42,853 nt of DNA from an uncultured Chloroflexota bacterium (GCA_937879875.1 CALFMN010000125.1:1-42853); one strand, 5' to 3'; positions 15,760 through 24,197 are shown, numbered from the stretch's first letter. The notes: generated by a model not told the origin, from the sequence alone. Made by a program: numbers and translations.

Positions 15760-17610
15760 CTACTCGATCGCCACGACGACGGCCGTGATGTTGTCGAAGC
15801 CGCCGCGGTCGAGGGCCGTCTGCACCAGCTCGCCCACCGCGCCGGCCACGTCGTCGCCGTGGCCGAAGATCACGCGCTCCATGTGCCCGTCGTCCTGGAC
15901 GGGCGGCTCGAAGTACATGTACAGGCCGTCGCTGCAAACCAGCAGCCGGTCGCCGGGCGCCAGCTCGCGGCGGAAGGTGTCGAAGCCGGGATTGGCGGTC
16001 GGCGGCTCGCTCGCACCCAGCCAGCGGGCGATCACGTGGGCGTGGGGGTCGAGCCGCGCCTGCTCCAGCGTCATGCGGCCCGCGTCCACGACCAGGTTGA
16101 CCCATGAGTGATCGCGCGTGAGCTGCACGCAGCCGTCCGGCGTCACGCCGTAGGCGCGCGAGTCGCCGCACCAGATGCCGGTGACGATGCCGCCGATCAC
16201 GCAGGCGGCGACGAGCGTGGTCGCGTTCGCCTCATCAAAGCTGTCGTAGGGCATGGCGCTCACCTGCTGATGGGCGCGGTAGCCGGCTTCGAGCAGCAGT
16301 TGGTCGGCGTGGTCGGCGTCGAAGTCGCGGTCGCTCCAGTGCGCCGTGATCGCCTCGTACAGCAGTTGCACGGTGAGCGCAGAGGCCTGCTCGCTGTGTT
16401 TGCCGGCGCTGACGCCGTCCGCGACCACGGCCAGCGTGACGGGCGTACCGTCCCAGCGCTGCCAGCTCCAGACGCCGCCCGCGTCCTGATTAACGGGGTG
16501 ATGATGGCCGATGTCCGTTTTCCAGGCGGTGCGGTGCATCGAAACGAAGCGGCGGGCGGCGCCGGGCGCCAGCGCCTTGCGCGCCTCGTCGAGGCTCTGC
16601 GGGCGCTGATCGGGCGCGTCGGCCAGCAGACGCGCCATCAACTCGTGCCACTCGCGCGGATAGCCGAGCGCCGAGCCCGTCGCCGCGCGTATGACCGCGG
16701 CCACCGCGTAGGCGCCGGCTTTCCAACCATCCAACTCCCGCTCGCCGGCGCGGACTTCCGGCGGCAGGAAGGCCGGATCGGCCAATAGACCGCCCGAAAG
16801 CGGCAGCGCCGGCGCCGTCGGCTGGGCGACGAAGGCGTGTTCGCCGTCGAGCGCGACCTGCGACGGCGAAAGCAGCAGCAGCCGTCCGGCGACCGCGGCG
16901 TGCTGCGCGACCAGCAGCAAATCAAGCAGCAGGCTGGCGGCAACGCGCGGCGGGATGCCCGTGGCTTGACCGAACGGCGTCCAATTTCCCGGCGGCTGGC
17001 TGAGCACGGCGTACGGCCCACGCACCGCGTCGGCGCCGCTCGCCAGCAGGGCGGGGATCAGCGGATGGCCCGCCTCCGCCGCCAGCACGGACGCATCGAG
17101 CCCGTCGATCGCGGACGTCAGCCCATCCAGCAGCGCCTGTTCGCCGAAGCGGAGGACTGCGCTCGCATCCGCCTCGGCTGGCCGTCGCACCGTACAGGTC
17201 TGTGCGTCCAGCCGCGAGACCACGACGAAGCCCACGAAGCTGGCGCCGGGCGCGAGCGGCCCCCCAGCCGCCGGTTTCGCCTCGCCGCAGTCTGCGCAGT
17301 AGGCTTCGGCGGCGGGGTTCTGATGGCCGCAGACGCAAACCCACGAGTCCAGCGCCTGCGTCTCCGCCTCGGCGGCCGCGGCGGGCCGTGGCGTCAGCGT
17401 TGGTGCGGCGTCCGCAGCAACCGCGAAGCCTGCGCCGGAGGGGCTCACGGTGGCTGACGGCGCGGGTTGGGCACTCACGGCTGCTCCGGCGGCAACGGGG
17501 ACGGGCTCGGCATCGGCAGGTGCGGCCGCCTCGGCTAACGCTCCGCCGCACTCCTCACAGAAATTGGCATCGGCGGGGTTGGAGCCATTGCCGCAGTGGG
17601 GGCAGACCAT
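15760..17610 (-). CDS. PP2C phosphatase with zinc ribbons and pseudokinase-like domain
   Basis: 616 residues in four parts. (1) Zinc ribbon with Cys 3, 6, 18 and 21 (CPHCG ... FCEECG). (2) Second ribbon at about 93-112 (CVCGHQNPAAEAYCADCG). (3) A middle region (about 120-350) whose order (LLDLLLVAQHAAVAGRLLLL, then GWKAGAYAVAAVIRAATG and LLADAPDQRPQSLDEA) follows the C-lobe of a Ser/Thr kinase but lacks the HRD, DFG and Lys motifs, hence a pseudokinase-like fold. (4) PP2C domain with VVADGVS, GIWCGDSRAYG, LLVCSDGLYMYF and GGFDNITAVVV, the metal-binding Asp residues present. It should dephosphorylate Ser/Thr using Mn/Mg. The start is ATG 17610 after GGAGG. First gene of the block; no active kinase is in the window. 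Confidence 0.85.
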   Translation of the reverse strand: MVCPHCGNGSNPADANFCEECGGALAEAAAPADAEPVPVAAGAAVSAQPAPSATVSPSGAGFAVAADAAPTLTPRPAAAAEAETQALDSWVCVCGHQNPAAEAYCADCGEAKPAAGGPLAPGASFVGFVVVSRLDAQTCTVRRPAEADASAVLRFGEQALLDGLTSAIDGLDASVLAAEAGHPLIPALLASGADAVRGPYAVLSQPPGNWTPFGQATGIPPRVAASLLLDLLLVAQHAAVAGRLLLLSPSQVALDGEHAFVAQPTAPALPLSGGLLADPAFLPPEVRAGERELDGWKAGAYAVAAVIRAATGSALGYPREWHELMARLLADAPDQRPQSLDEARKALAPGAARRFVSMHRTAWKTDIGHHHPVNQDAGGVWSWQRWDGTPVTLAVVADGVSAGKHSEQASALTVQLLYEAITAHWSDRDFDADHADQLLLEAGYRAHQQVSAMPYDSFDEANATTLVAACVIGGIVTGIWCGDSRAYGVTPDGCVQLTRDHSWVNLVVDAGRMTLEQARLDPHAHVIARWLGASEPPTANPGFDTFRRELAPGDRLLVCSDGLYMYFEPPVQDDGHMERVIFGHGDDVAGAVGELVQTALDRGGFDNITAVVVAIE

Positions 17611-18077
17611 ACGGTCCTCCGGCGCCGGCGGAGCCGGGCGCCGCGGTGTTCGGCAGGGTGCGCAGTTCTCAGTGTAGCATGGCGCCCGCGGGCAGTTCAG
17701 ACTGTTGCAAGACGTGAGAGCGTACGGGCCGCCGGCGTTGCCGAGCGCGGGGCACCTAACCCTGACCTCGCTGAAGCGAGGTCTGTCCCTTCCCGAGGCG
17801 GGAAAGGGACTTCTGGAGCGTTCCCGTCACCGTGCGACGGCGGCGGGGCCGAGAGTCCTTGTGGGATGCGCGGCGGGATTGTCCTCTACTCCCCTGCATG
17901 TCCTCGACCCACACCCTTCCTGTGTTGGGAAGGGACAGACTCCCCGCCAGGGAAGTCAGGGTTAGGTGCCCCGCGCGGGCGCCGGCGCGCGGTACGATAC
18001 GCCGTAGCGGCATCGGGATCGCCGCACCGCGCTTCCCACGCCACGCCGCGAACCGCCGCTGCCGAGGAGCACCACCG
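17611..18077. other. Divergent intergenic region containing repeat copy B
   Basis: 467 bp between two divergent starts. Half of it is the palindromic repeat. The 134 bp next to the PP2C start and the 100 bp before the ATG at 18078 must hold the two promoters, but no clear -35/-10 pair is visible. Confidence 0.45.
17745..17976. repeat. Dispersed palindromic repeat, copy B
   Basis: A 232-bp element with ends GCGCGGGGCACCTAACCCTG and complement. Left internal hairpin ACCTCGCT/AGCGAGGT is at 17765-17782; right hairpin ACTTCCC/GGGGAGT (read on the complement) is at 17939-17956. CCCTTCCCG/CGGGAAAGGG and a second CCCTTCC/GGGAAGGG lie inside. The core holds GGACTTCTGGAGCGTTCCCG. It lies between the divergent PP2C and APH-like genes. 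Confidence 0.85.
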
Positions 18078-19109
18078 ATGCAAACGCTCGACGATCTGCA
18101 CGCCCGCCTCATCCCTTTCTGCCGCGCACAGACAGGCGATCCCGACGCGCGCGTGTCCGGCGTCGAGGTCATGCCCGGGCACGCCGGCTTCTCCTACGGC
18201 TTCACTGTGGACCACGCGGCCGAGGGCGGGCCGCGCAGCGAGTCGTTCGTGCTGCGCCTGCCGCCGCCGAACGTGAAACTGGAGGGCACGGCCGACGTAT
18301 TGCGCCAGGTGCGGGTGCTGAGCGCCGTGCGCGGCTCCGACGTGCCCGTAGTCGGCGTGCGCTGGTCGGGCGACGATCCGCGCTGGTTCGACCGACCGTA
18401 CTTCATCGTGCCGCGCCTCAGCGGCGACACGCTGCGCACCACGCCCGGCGAGTGGGGCGCGGCACTCTCGGCTGAGACACTCGGCTTCATGGCCCGTCAG
18501 GCAATCGAGGCGCTGGCCGCGCTGCACCGCATCGACTGGCTGCAGGCGATCCCCGAGTGGGCGCCGCCGCTCGAGCCCGAAGCCGACGTGCAGCGATGGG
18601 ACCGCTTCGCCGAGCGCGCCGCCGATCCAGAGCTGGTGCAGCTCTGGCCGGAGCTGAAACGCCGCCTGCTCGAACGGCTGCCGCGCGAACCGCGTATGGG
18701 TATCTTCCACGGCGACTTCCAGTGGTCGAACCTTCTCTACGATACGAGCGACTACCAGCTACTGGCCGTAATCGACTGGGAGCTGGTCGGCATCGGGCCG
18801 GTGCTGAACGACCTGGGCTGGCTCATGGTGTTCAGCGACCCGCAGAGCTGGGCGCATGACGGCCGTTCGACGGCGCCGCTGCCGCTGCCCGCTGACTTGC
18901 AGGCCATCTACGCCGAAGCGTTCGGTGCGGATCCGGGCGACGTTGCCTGGTATCGGGCGCTGGCGGGCTACAAGTTCGCGATCATCGGCGGCTTTAACCT
19001 GATGCTGCACCGCCGCGGCAAGCGCCACGACCCGCACTGGGAGGAGCTGGCGCCCTCGATCCCGCGCCTGTTCGAGCGGGCGATCGAGGTGCTGGACGGC
19101 GCGCCGTAG
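18078..19109 (+). CDS. Aminoglycoside-phosphotransferase-family (APH-like) kinase
   Basis: A 343-residue protein of the APH/choline-kinase fold. The catalytic loop is GIFHGDFQWSNLL (Asp and Asn of the Brenner motif), and the metal-binding motif is VIDWELVGIG. An N-terminal lobe with FVLRLPPPN carries the expected beta strands. Proteins of this subgroup (long HGDFxxxN plus GxxxNDLGWLM) often accompany acyl-CoA metabolism genes and are not antibiotic resistance enzymes; the substrate is unknown. The start is ATG 18078 with GAGGAG upstream. It stands alone between repeat copy B and the DinB gene (85 bp gap, same strand). Confidence 0.78.
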   Translation: MQTLDDLHARLIPFCRAQTGDPDARVSGVEVMPGHAGFSYGFTVDHAAEGGPRSESFVLRLPPPNVKLEGTADVLRQVRVLSAVRGSDVPVVGVRWSGDDPRWFDRPYFIVPRLSGDTLRTTPGEWGAALSAETLGFMARQAIEALAALHRIDWLQAIPEWAPPLEPEADVQRWDRFAERAADPELVQLWPELKRRLLERLPREPRMGIFHGDFQWSNLLYDTSDYQLLAVIDWELVGIGPVLNDLGWLMVFSDPQSWAHDGRSTAPLPLPADLQAIYAEAFGADPGDVAWYRALAGYKFAIIGGFNLMLHRRGKRHDPHWEELAPSIPRLFERAIEVLDGAP

Positions 19110-19194
19110 GGCCGTCCGTGGTGACAGCGCACGTCGCCAACCGCTACTATTTCGCTTAGCACCCCCTCCTGCCCCAACGCAGGCCGGAGCACGA

Positions 19195-20157
19195 ATGATG
19201 AACCGAGACGAGTTGATCGAACGGCTGCGCGACTCCGGCGCGGCCGGCCTTGCCGCGATGCACGCGGTGCCGCCGGCGGCGCTGGCGCTGCCGGGCTACG
19301 AGAACGGCTGGACCGTGCGGCAGATCATGGCGCACGTCGCCTCGATGGAATTCACCTATCGCCGGCTGCCGGACGTGGCGCGCGGCCCGCGCGACGCACA
19401 GGCGACACCGGGCGGCGGTACGTTCGATATGGACGGCTACAACGCCCGCCAGGTCGAGAAGCGCGCCGCTCAGCCGCCGGCCGCGCTGGCCGAAGAGTTT
19501 CTGAAGGGCCGCGCCGCGCTGATCGTGCTCGCCGGCGAGCTGGACGATGTGCTGCTCGCCGTGCCGATGCGCTCGGCCGGCGGCGTCACCGGCACGTTGG
19601 CCGAAGTCATGGCCGGCACGGCCGTGGCGCACGTCCGCACACATAGCGGCGACTTCGTGCGCGCCGCCGGCGCCGAACCGGGAGCGGGCGAACGGATCGC
19701 CGCGGGCGTGTTGCTCAGCGCGGAAGAGGCGGCCGTGCGCGTCGAGGCGGTGACGCCGGCGCGCTGGCGCGCCCGCGGCGGCGCGGAGGAGTGGTCTGCC
19801 GCGGGCATCTGCGGGCACCTGATCGAGATGCTGCCCTACTGGGCGACAAAGCTGGAGCGGGTGAGCCGCGACGCTTCCTTGCCGTTCAGCCGGGCGCTCG
19901 ACGCACCCGAGCGGCTCGGCGGCGTGGTGAACGGCGAGGCGCTGACGCCCGAACAAGGCGCCTTTGCCGTACGCCGCGCTGCTGCCGAGGCGGCGGCCAT
20001 TCTGCGGCGGCTGCCGGCCGCTGCCTGGCAGCAAACCGTTGATCATCCACGCTACGGTGCGGTCGCACTCGAAGCAGCGGCGGGAGAGCTGCTGGTCAAG
20101 CACGCGCGCGAACACGTCGCGCAGATCGCGGCGGCATTGGAAGAGGCGCCGGCCTGA
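19195..20157 (+). CDS. Double DinB-domain protein
   Basis: A 320-residue protein built of two DinB/maleylpyruvate-isomerase-like four-helix bundles. The first has WTVRQIMAHVASMEFTYRR near residue 40, the second WSAAGICGHLIEMLPYWATK near 200. Each carries the helix-2 His typical of the metal triad. The C-terminal HAREHVAQI supplies the helix-4 His of the second bundle, and VAHVRTHSGDF the first. Such proteins are metal-dependent thiol S-transferases or unknown enzymes. ATG ATG at 19195/19198 gives two start choices, with GGAG about 9 bases upstream. It converges with the dehydrogenase gene. Confidence 0.7.
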   Translation: MMNRDELIERLRDSGAAGLAAMHAVPPAALALPGYENGWTVRQIMAHVASMEFTYRRLPDVARGPRDAQATPGGGTFDMDGYNARQVEKRAAQPPAALAEEFLKGRAALIVLAGELDDVLLAVPMRSAGGVTGTLAEVMAGTAVAHVRTHSGDFVRAAGAEPGAGERIAAGVLLSAEEAAVRVEAVTPARWRARGGAEEWSAAGICGHLIEMLPYWATKLERVSRDASLPFSRALDAPERLGGVVNGEALTPEQGAFAVRRAAAEAAAILRRLPAAAWQQTVDHPRYGAVALEAAAGELLVKHAREHVAQIAAALEEAPA

Positions 20158-20224
20158 CGCGAGAGCCGCCCGCGCTATTGGCAGAGCCAGAGCGACCGGC
20201 CCCTGCCAGGCTATTCCCTGATCC
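20158..20224. other. Convergent spacer with CCCTA-type short repeat
   Basis: Between two convergent stops. It holds short CCCTG/CCCTA repeats (attccctgatccctaacccctgttccctgac), a simple-sequence patch at 20211-20242 that also reaches into the stop region of the dehydrogenase gene. No hairpin terminator is obvious. Confidence 0.35.
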
Positions 20225-21244
20225 CTAACCCCTGTTCCCTGACACGGCCAGTACCTCGGGGTTGACCATCGTTTCCGGCACGCGGCCGCTGACCGCCGCG
20301 ATCAGGTTGCGCCCTGCCAGCTCGGCCATCGCCTGGCGCGTTTCGATGGTGCCGCTGGCCATGTGCGGCGCCACGATCAGGTTGGGGGCGCCAAGCAACG
20401 GATCGTCTTCGGGAAGCGGCTCGACCTCGAACACGTCCAGTGCGGCGCCGGCGATCAGCCCCTCGTGCAGCGCCGCGGCGAGGTCTGCCTGATTCACCAC
20501 CGGCCCGCGCGAGGTATTGATGAAGTAGGCGCTCGGCTTCATCAGCTCGAAGTCGCGGCGGCCGATGTGGCGACGTGTCGTTTCGTCCAGAAACACATGA
20601 ACCGAGAGGAAGTCCGCCTCGCGCAGCACTTCGTCGCGCTCGGCGTAGCTGGCGAGTCCTTCATCCTCGGCTTTCGGATCGCGGATCGGGTCGTAGTAGA
20701 GCACGCGCAGGCCGAAGCCGGCGGCGCGGCGCGCCACGGCGTGACCGATGCGGCCGAAGCCGAGGATGCCCAGCGTTTTGCTTTTCATGTCGGTGCCGAC
20801 GGTCATCGCCTGACCGCGCGCCCAGCGACCTTCGCGCACGTGCGCCTGGCCCTCGAAGATGCGCCGGGCCAGCGAGAGCATCAGCAAATACGTCTCATCG
20901 GCAACGGCGTCGCTCAGCACACCGGGCGTGTTGCAGACCAGCAGGCCGTGCGCGGTGGCGAAGGGGATCTCCACGTTGTCGTAGCCGACGCCGTAGTTGC
21001 TTACGACTTTGAGCTGCGGGTTGGCGAGGATCAGGTCATTGTCGACCTTCACCTGGTTCGAGGTAAGCAGGCCGACGACGCCGGGCAGCACGCGCGCCAG
21101 CTCCTCGCGCGGCACCCGGCCTTTGCCGGTCCAGCGCTGCACTTCACAGGCGGCTTCGATCGCGGCGAGAACGTGGTCGTGTATGGGGGTGGCAACGTAG
21201 ACCGGCGGACGCGTGGCAGGATCGCTCTGCTGGCCAGCACTCAT
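20225..21244 (-). CDS. D-isomer-specific 2-hydroxyacid dehydrogenase
   Basis: A 339-residue NAD(P)-dependent dehydrogenase of the glyoxylate/phosphoglycerate type. The nucleotide-binding motif is LGILGFGRIGHAVARRA. The catalytic triad is Arg in FINTSRGPVVN, Glu in DVFEVEPLPEDDPLL, and His in VAPHMASGT. The substrate-loop motif SNYGVGYDNVE is in place. The lack of an ACT domain and the length point to a glyoxylate/hydroxypyruvate reductase-like enzyme, not full-length SerA. The start is ATG 21244 with GGAGGAG; an upstream in-frame ATG lacks a ribosome site. No serine or glyoxylate gene is adjacent. Confidence 0.88.
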   Translation of the reverse strand: MSAGQQSDPATRPPVYVATPIHDHVLAAIEAACEVQRWTGKGRVPREELARVLPGVVGLLTSNQVKVDNDLILANPQLKVVSNYGVGYDNVEIPFATAHGLLVCNTPGVLSDAVADETYLLMLSLARRIFEGQAHVREGRWARGQAMTVGTDMKSKTLGILGFGRIGHAVARRAAGFGLRVLYYDPIRDPKAEDEGLASYAERDEVLREADFLSVHVFLDETTRRHIGRRDFELMKPSAYFINTSRGPVVNQADLAAALHEGLIAGAALDVFEVEPLPEDDPLLGAPNLIVAPHMASGTIETRQAMAELAGRNLIAAVSGRVPETMVNPEVLAVSGNRG

Positions 21245-21414
21245 GGCATCTCCTCCGCCGCACATCGTGGCACAGCGCCGCGCAACGCGCATCACGTGGC
21301 GCGGCGACCCGCGGCTGGCGCGAGCCGCCGTGCGCCACTAGCATGATCGGTGAACGCAGGGCCTGCGCCGCGGACGGGAGCGCCGGGCGTTGAGGCAACG
21401 ATGGAGCCAGACAC

Positions 21415-21636
21415 ATGGGACGTGAGCAGATCGAAGCGCTTGTCACGGTGTTGCAGCAGCAACTCGCGGCGGGGCCGAAGACGGTGGCTACCGGCACCTG
21501 GGACATTCGCTACGACAAAGAGCGTAACGCCTTCTACTTCGACAAGTGCGAGTTCGGCGGCTACTGCGAAGAGCGCCCGGCGGTGATCAGCGTCAGCGGC
21601 GAGATTCTGGACCCGGGCGGGCCGCTGCTGGGCTGA
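21415..21636 (+). CDS. Small hypothetical protein, 73 residues
   Basis: Soluble acidic protein with GGAG about 11 bases before the ATG at 21415. An amphipathic N-terminal helix (EALVTVLQQQLAAG) is followed by a beta-rich part with a short Cys pair (DKCEFGGYCEE) and a closing VISVSGEIL strand. I do not recognise a family. It is separated from the dehydrogenase by a divergent gap and from the next gene by 249 bp. Confidence 0.5.
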   Translation: MGREQIEALVTVLQQQLAAGPKTVATGTWDIRYDKERNAFYFDKCEFGGYCEERPAVISVSGEILDPGGPLLG

Positions 21637-21769
21637 GCGGCACGCTGCGGCCGATCGTCATAACACGGGATCGCGAGTAAATGCGAGGCTCCGGGCGGGA
21701 GCGCGAGATCGTCCGCGGCATGATCGGCCGGATTCGCTGAGACGAGGCCGATGCGCCCGCTGCCGCAGC

Positions 21770-21800
21770 TTGACGACCTGTTAGGAGATAACAGTAGAAT
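21770..21800 (+). promoter_or_regulatory. Promoter candidate with embedded dyad operator
   Basis: TTGACG (21770-21775) and TAGAAT (21795-21800) are spaced 19 bp apart. The spacer contains CTGTTA-ggaga-TAACAG (21778-21794), matching the parA-upstream dyad. A dyad filling a 19-bp spacer is the geometry of MerR-type control, but a simple repressor is equally possible. It would drive the membrane-protein gene at 21886. Confidence 0.5.
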
Positions 21801-21885
21801 TCGCCTGTCATAACAAACCTCCGACAGTTTGCTGATGTAAGGTTTCCTGCCCCTCGGCCAGTGGGTTTCGTGGTGAGGCAACGCC

Positions 21886-22113
21886 ATGCCCGCGTTGACC
21901 ATCTACTTCGCGCTGGCCGGATTCGTGCCGTTCAGCATCCTGCTTGTCGCCACCGCGAGCGGCACGTGGCAGCGCCTCAGGCGGCCCGGCAGCTTCGGCC
22001 TCACGGGCGCGGCCGTTTCGCTCGTTCTGATCGTCGCCCTCTCGGCGATCGATGCCGGCTTCGCGGCGCTCGTGCTCCGCTCGGCGGCGCTGGCGCTGCA
22101 TCCACCGGGCTAA
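21886..22113 (+). CDS. Small two-helix membrane protein, 75 residues
   Basis: Starts at ATG 21886 behind GAGGC. Two hydrophobic segments are visible (about 6-25, FALAGFVPFSILLVATASG; and 40-65, LTGAAVSLVLIVALSAIDAG), with a basic loop WQRLRRPGS between them. This predicts a hairpin in the membrane with the loop inside. No family is recognised. The promoter candidate at 21770 lies 86 bp upstream. Confidence 0.5.
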   Translation: MPALTIYFALAGFVPFSILLVATASGTWQRLRRPGSFGLTGAAVSLVLIVALSAIDAGFAALVLRSAALALHPPG

Positions 22114-22184
22114 TTACGAGCCAGGTCGCTGCCGGCGCCGCATCAGCCGCGCCGGCGTCCATCACGCGAGCGAGGGGTAGGATC

Positions 22185-22376
22185 GTGAGCTACAGCGTCG
22201 TGCGTGGGCAGGGAATCATGGAAACCGTCACCAGCCAGCTCGAAGCGGAGTCTGCCGTACGGCTGCTCAAGGACTGGGCGCGGGTCTATCCGCAGCAGCT
22301 GCTCGTGATCCGCGACGATGCCGGCCTGGCGGTGGCCTTCCGCCGGCCGGCCGCACAGCCCGCGGCCGCGCTCTAG
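22185..22376 (+). CDS. Small hypothetical protein, 63 residues
   Basis: Begins at GTG 22185 with GAGGGG upstream, 71 bp after the membrane protein gene and 12 bp before the next gene. Single domain with an amphipathic helix (LEAESAVRLLKDWARVYPQQ) and a beta hairpin (LLVIRDDAGLAVAFRR). This resembles short unclassified proteins of high-GC bacteria, but no function can be named. Confidence 0.45.
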   Translation: MSYSVVRGQGIMETVTSQLEAESAVRLLKDWARVYPQQLLVIRDDAGLAVAFRRPAAQPAAAL

Positions 22377-22388
22377 CCGGCTCAGCTC

Positions 22389-23309
22389 GTGCGCATCTGC
22401 TCGCTGCTGCCCTCCGCCACCGAGATCGTCTGCGCCCTCGGCCTCGAAGCTGCGCTGGTCGGCGTCACGCATGAGTGCGACTTTCCAACGTCCGTCCGCT
22501 CCCTGCCCCGCGTCACACGCAGCGCGGTCGAAAGCGACCGCCTCGCCAGCGGCCAGATCGATGCGATCGTCAGCGCCCACCTGCACGAACACCGCGGGCT
22601 CTACCAGCTCGACCGCGAGTTGCTCGAACGGCTCAATCCCGACCTGATCCTGACACAGGAGCTGTGCGATGTCTGCGCCGTCTCCTACGCCGAGGTGCAG
22701 GAGGCCGTGCGCGCCCTGTTCGGCCAGCGCACCGTACTCTCGCTTGAGCCGACTCGCCTTGATGAGGTATTCGAGAGCATCGAACGTGTCGCCGCCATCG
22801 CCGGGCGCGACGCTGCCGCGCTGGAATTGACGGCGGGGCTGCGCGAGGATGTGCGACAGATCAGCGGCGCGCTGACCGGGATCGCCCGCCGTCCGCGTGT
22901 CGCCTGCATTGAGTGGCTGGACCCGCCCTGGCTCGGCGGCCACTGGGTGCCCGAGATGGTGGAGCTGGCGGGCGGCCTCGATGTAATGGGCGAGGCGGGG
23001 TCGCCCTCCGTGCGCGCAAGCTGGGAACAGATCGCCGATGCAGGCCCCGAGGTGATCGTGCTGATGCCGTGCGGCTTCGGCGTCGAACGCATCGTGAGCG
23101 AGTTCCAGGAGCTGACGCTGCCGTCGCTCTGGCACGACCTGCCGGCGGTGCAAACCGGCCGCGTCTACGCCGTCGATGCCAACGCCTTCTTCAGCCGGCC
23201 CGGTCCGCGCCTGGTCGAAGGGCTGCATCTGTTGGCCGGCCTGCTGCATCCCGACCGCGTGCCGCTTGCCGCCGATCCACGCCGCTGGCAGACCGTTTCA
23301 ACCGCGTGA
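22389..23309 (+). CDS. Cobalamin-binding, BtuF-like periplasmic-binding-fold protein without signal peptide
   Basis: A 306-residue class III solute-binding fold. It starts RICSLLPSATEIVCALG, the family N-terminal strand, then VGVTHECDFP. An NPDLILTQELCDVCAVSY block, and PWLGGHWVPEMVELAGG in the C-lobe, match cobalamin-binding family members; AGPEVIVLMPCGFG closes the second lobe. There is no signal peptide: the GTG at 22389 directly precedes the first strand and the upstream frame has no hydrophobic region. This is known for a cytoplasmic branch of this family, but its role there is unclear. No BtuCD permease and no cobalamin riboswitch are nearby. It follows the 63-residue gene by 12 bp. Confidence 0.75.
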   Translation: MRICSLLPSATEIVCALGLEAALVGVTHECDFPTSVRSLPRVTRSAVESDRLASGQIDAIVSAHLHEHRGLYQLDRELLERLNPDLILTQELCDVCAVSYAEVQEAVRALFGQRTVLSLEPTRLDEVFESIERVAAIAGRDAAALELTAGLREDVRQISGALTGIARRPRVACIEWLDPPWLGGHWVPEMVELAGGLDVMGEAGSPSVRASWEQIADAGPEVIVLMPCGFGVERIVSEFQELTLPSLWHDLPAVQTGRVYAVDANAFFSRPGPRLVEGLHLLAGLLHPDRVPLAADPRRWQTVSTA

Positions 23310-23352
23310 ACGGGCGACTGGCCGTTGCTGCGGTCGGCGTGCTCCGTCGTGC

Positions 23353-24033
23353 TCAGTCCGCGGCAGGGCGATCCGGATCGAGATCATCTCCCGTAGCGGC
23401 GCGGCGACCGGGCAGCGGCAGACCCGGCAGGCTGAAAAACAGTGCGATCGCGATCATAAAGAACACGCTCGCCGCGGCGTTGATGAAGGCCACCAATAGC
23501 GCCACGATATAGCCCAGCGGTCCGACCAGATTGCGCCGTGTGAGCCCCGCCAGCGCCGCATCGTCCAGGCCCGGACGGAGAAGATGGCGACGCGCTGCCA
23601 CGTAGCGCCAGACGAGATTCCAGAAGAGCGAGATCACGACAAAGGTGCCGGCGTAGAGCACGGCGGCGAGCCGTTCATCGCGGTGCGTGATGTATTCGGA
23701 CAGCACCGAGGTCGTGAATGGCGCCACGGTCACCGCCATCAAGAGCAGGCCGTTGAACAGCAGCAGGCCGTGATCGACACGCGCGATATGCCGAAACATC
23801 TGGTGATGGTTCACCCACATGATCAGGATCGTGAGAAAGCTGCCGGCGTAGGCCAGATACGATGGCCATTGGTCGAGCAGGGCGGGCCCGAGCCGCTTTG
23901 CGCCTTCGCCCGCGGAAGGCACTTTCAGGTCGAGCACCAACAGGGTGATCGCGACGGCGAATACGCCGTCGCTGAAGGCCTCAAGGCGCGCCGTTTCGCG
24001 CTCGCCCTCGCCCTGTGGCCGCAGACTCGACAC
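23353..24033 (-). CDS. TMEM175-family potassium channel protein
   Basis: A 226-residue membrane protein. It carries the family signature RLEAFSDGVFAVAITLLVLD in the first helix and about five further hydrophobic segments, as in bacterial TMEM175 channels, which assemble as tetramers. The start is GTG 24033, giving the N-terminal SSLRPQGEGERET before the signature. The frame stays open upstream into the MITE at 24056, so earlier starts are possible but would encode transposon sequence. The MITE ends 22 bp upstream and may supply or displace the promoter. It converges with the cobalamin-binding gene. Confidence 0.75.
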   Translation of the reverse strand: MSSLRPQGEGERETARLEAFSDGVFAVAITLLVLDLKVPSAGEGAKRLGPALLDQWPSYLAYAGSFLTILIMWVNHHQMFRHIARVDHGLLLFNGLLLMAVTVAPFTTSVLSEYITHRDERLAAVLYAGTFVVISLFWNLVWRYVAARRHLLRPGLDDAALAGLTRRNLVGPLGYIVALLVAFINAAASVFFMIAIALFFSLPGLPLPGRRAATGDDLDPDRPAAD

Positions 24034-24055
24034 GGTGCGCTCCTGGCCGGCGCTA

Positions 24056-24197
24056 GAGCGTGTCTGAAAAATGTTCGAACCATCGTTCCGTGGCTGGTCG
24101 TGAGGCCTCTTCTCACCCTCGCCACGCGTGGGAGGGGCCGCCGAAACCGGCAATCCAATGCGGGCTACGGCCGCCCGTCGATTATTCAGACACGCCC
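24056..24197. mobile_element. MITE, 142 bp, IS630/Tc1-type
   Basis: Terminal inverted repeats GAGCGTGTCTGAAAAAT and, at the other end, GGGCGTGTCTGAATAAT on the complement, about 15 of 17 matching. TA is present on both sides (24054-24055 and 24198-24199). It has no transposase gene. Its left end is identical over 52 bases to 1-52. One side abuts the TMEM175 start and the other coincides with the stop codon of the crotonase gene. Confidence 0.8.

Noticed and set aside
14249..16171. 640-codon minus-strand frame across the VWA gene
   Set aside because: Out-of-frame reading of the VWA and PP2C genes, Arg/Gly-rich without any motif.
20211..20242. CCCTG/CCCTA short repeats as a telomere-like or origin element
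   Set aside because: Only a few degenerate units at a convergent gene junction; simple-sequence drift is sufficient.
24070..24085. GTTCGAA-type sequence reminiscent of a tRNA T-loop (also at 22-32)
   Set aside because: It is part of the MITE end, and no cloverleaf can be drawn around it.
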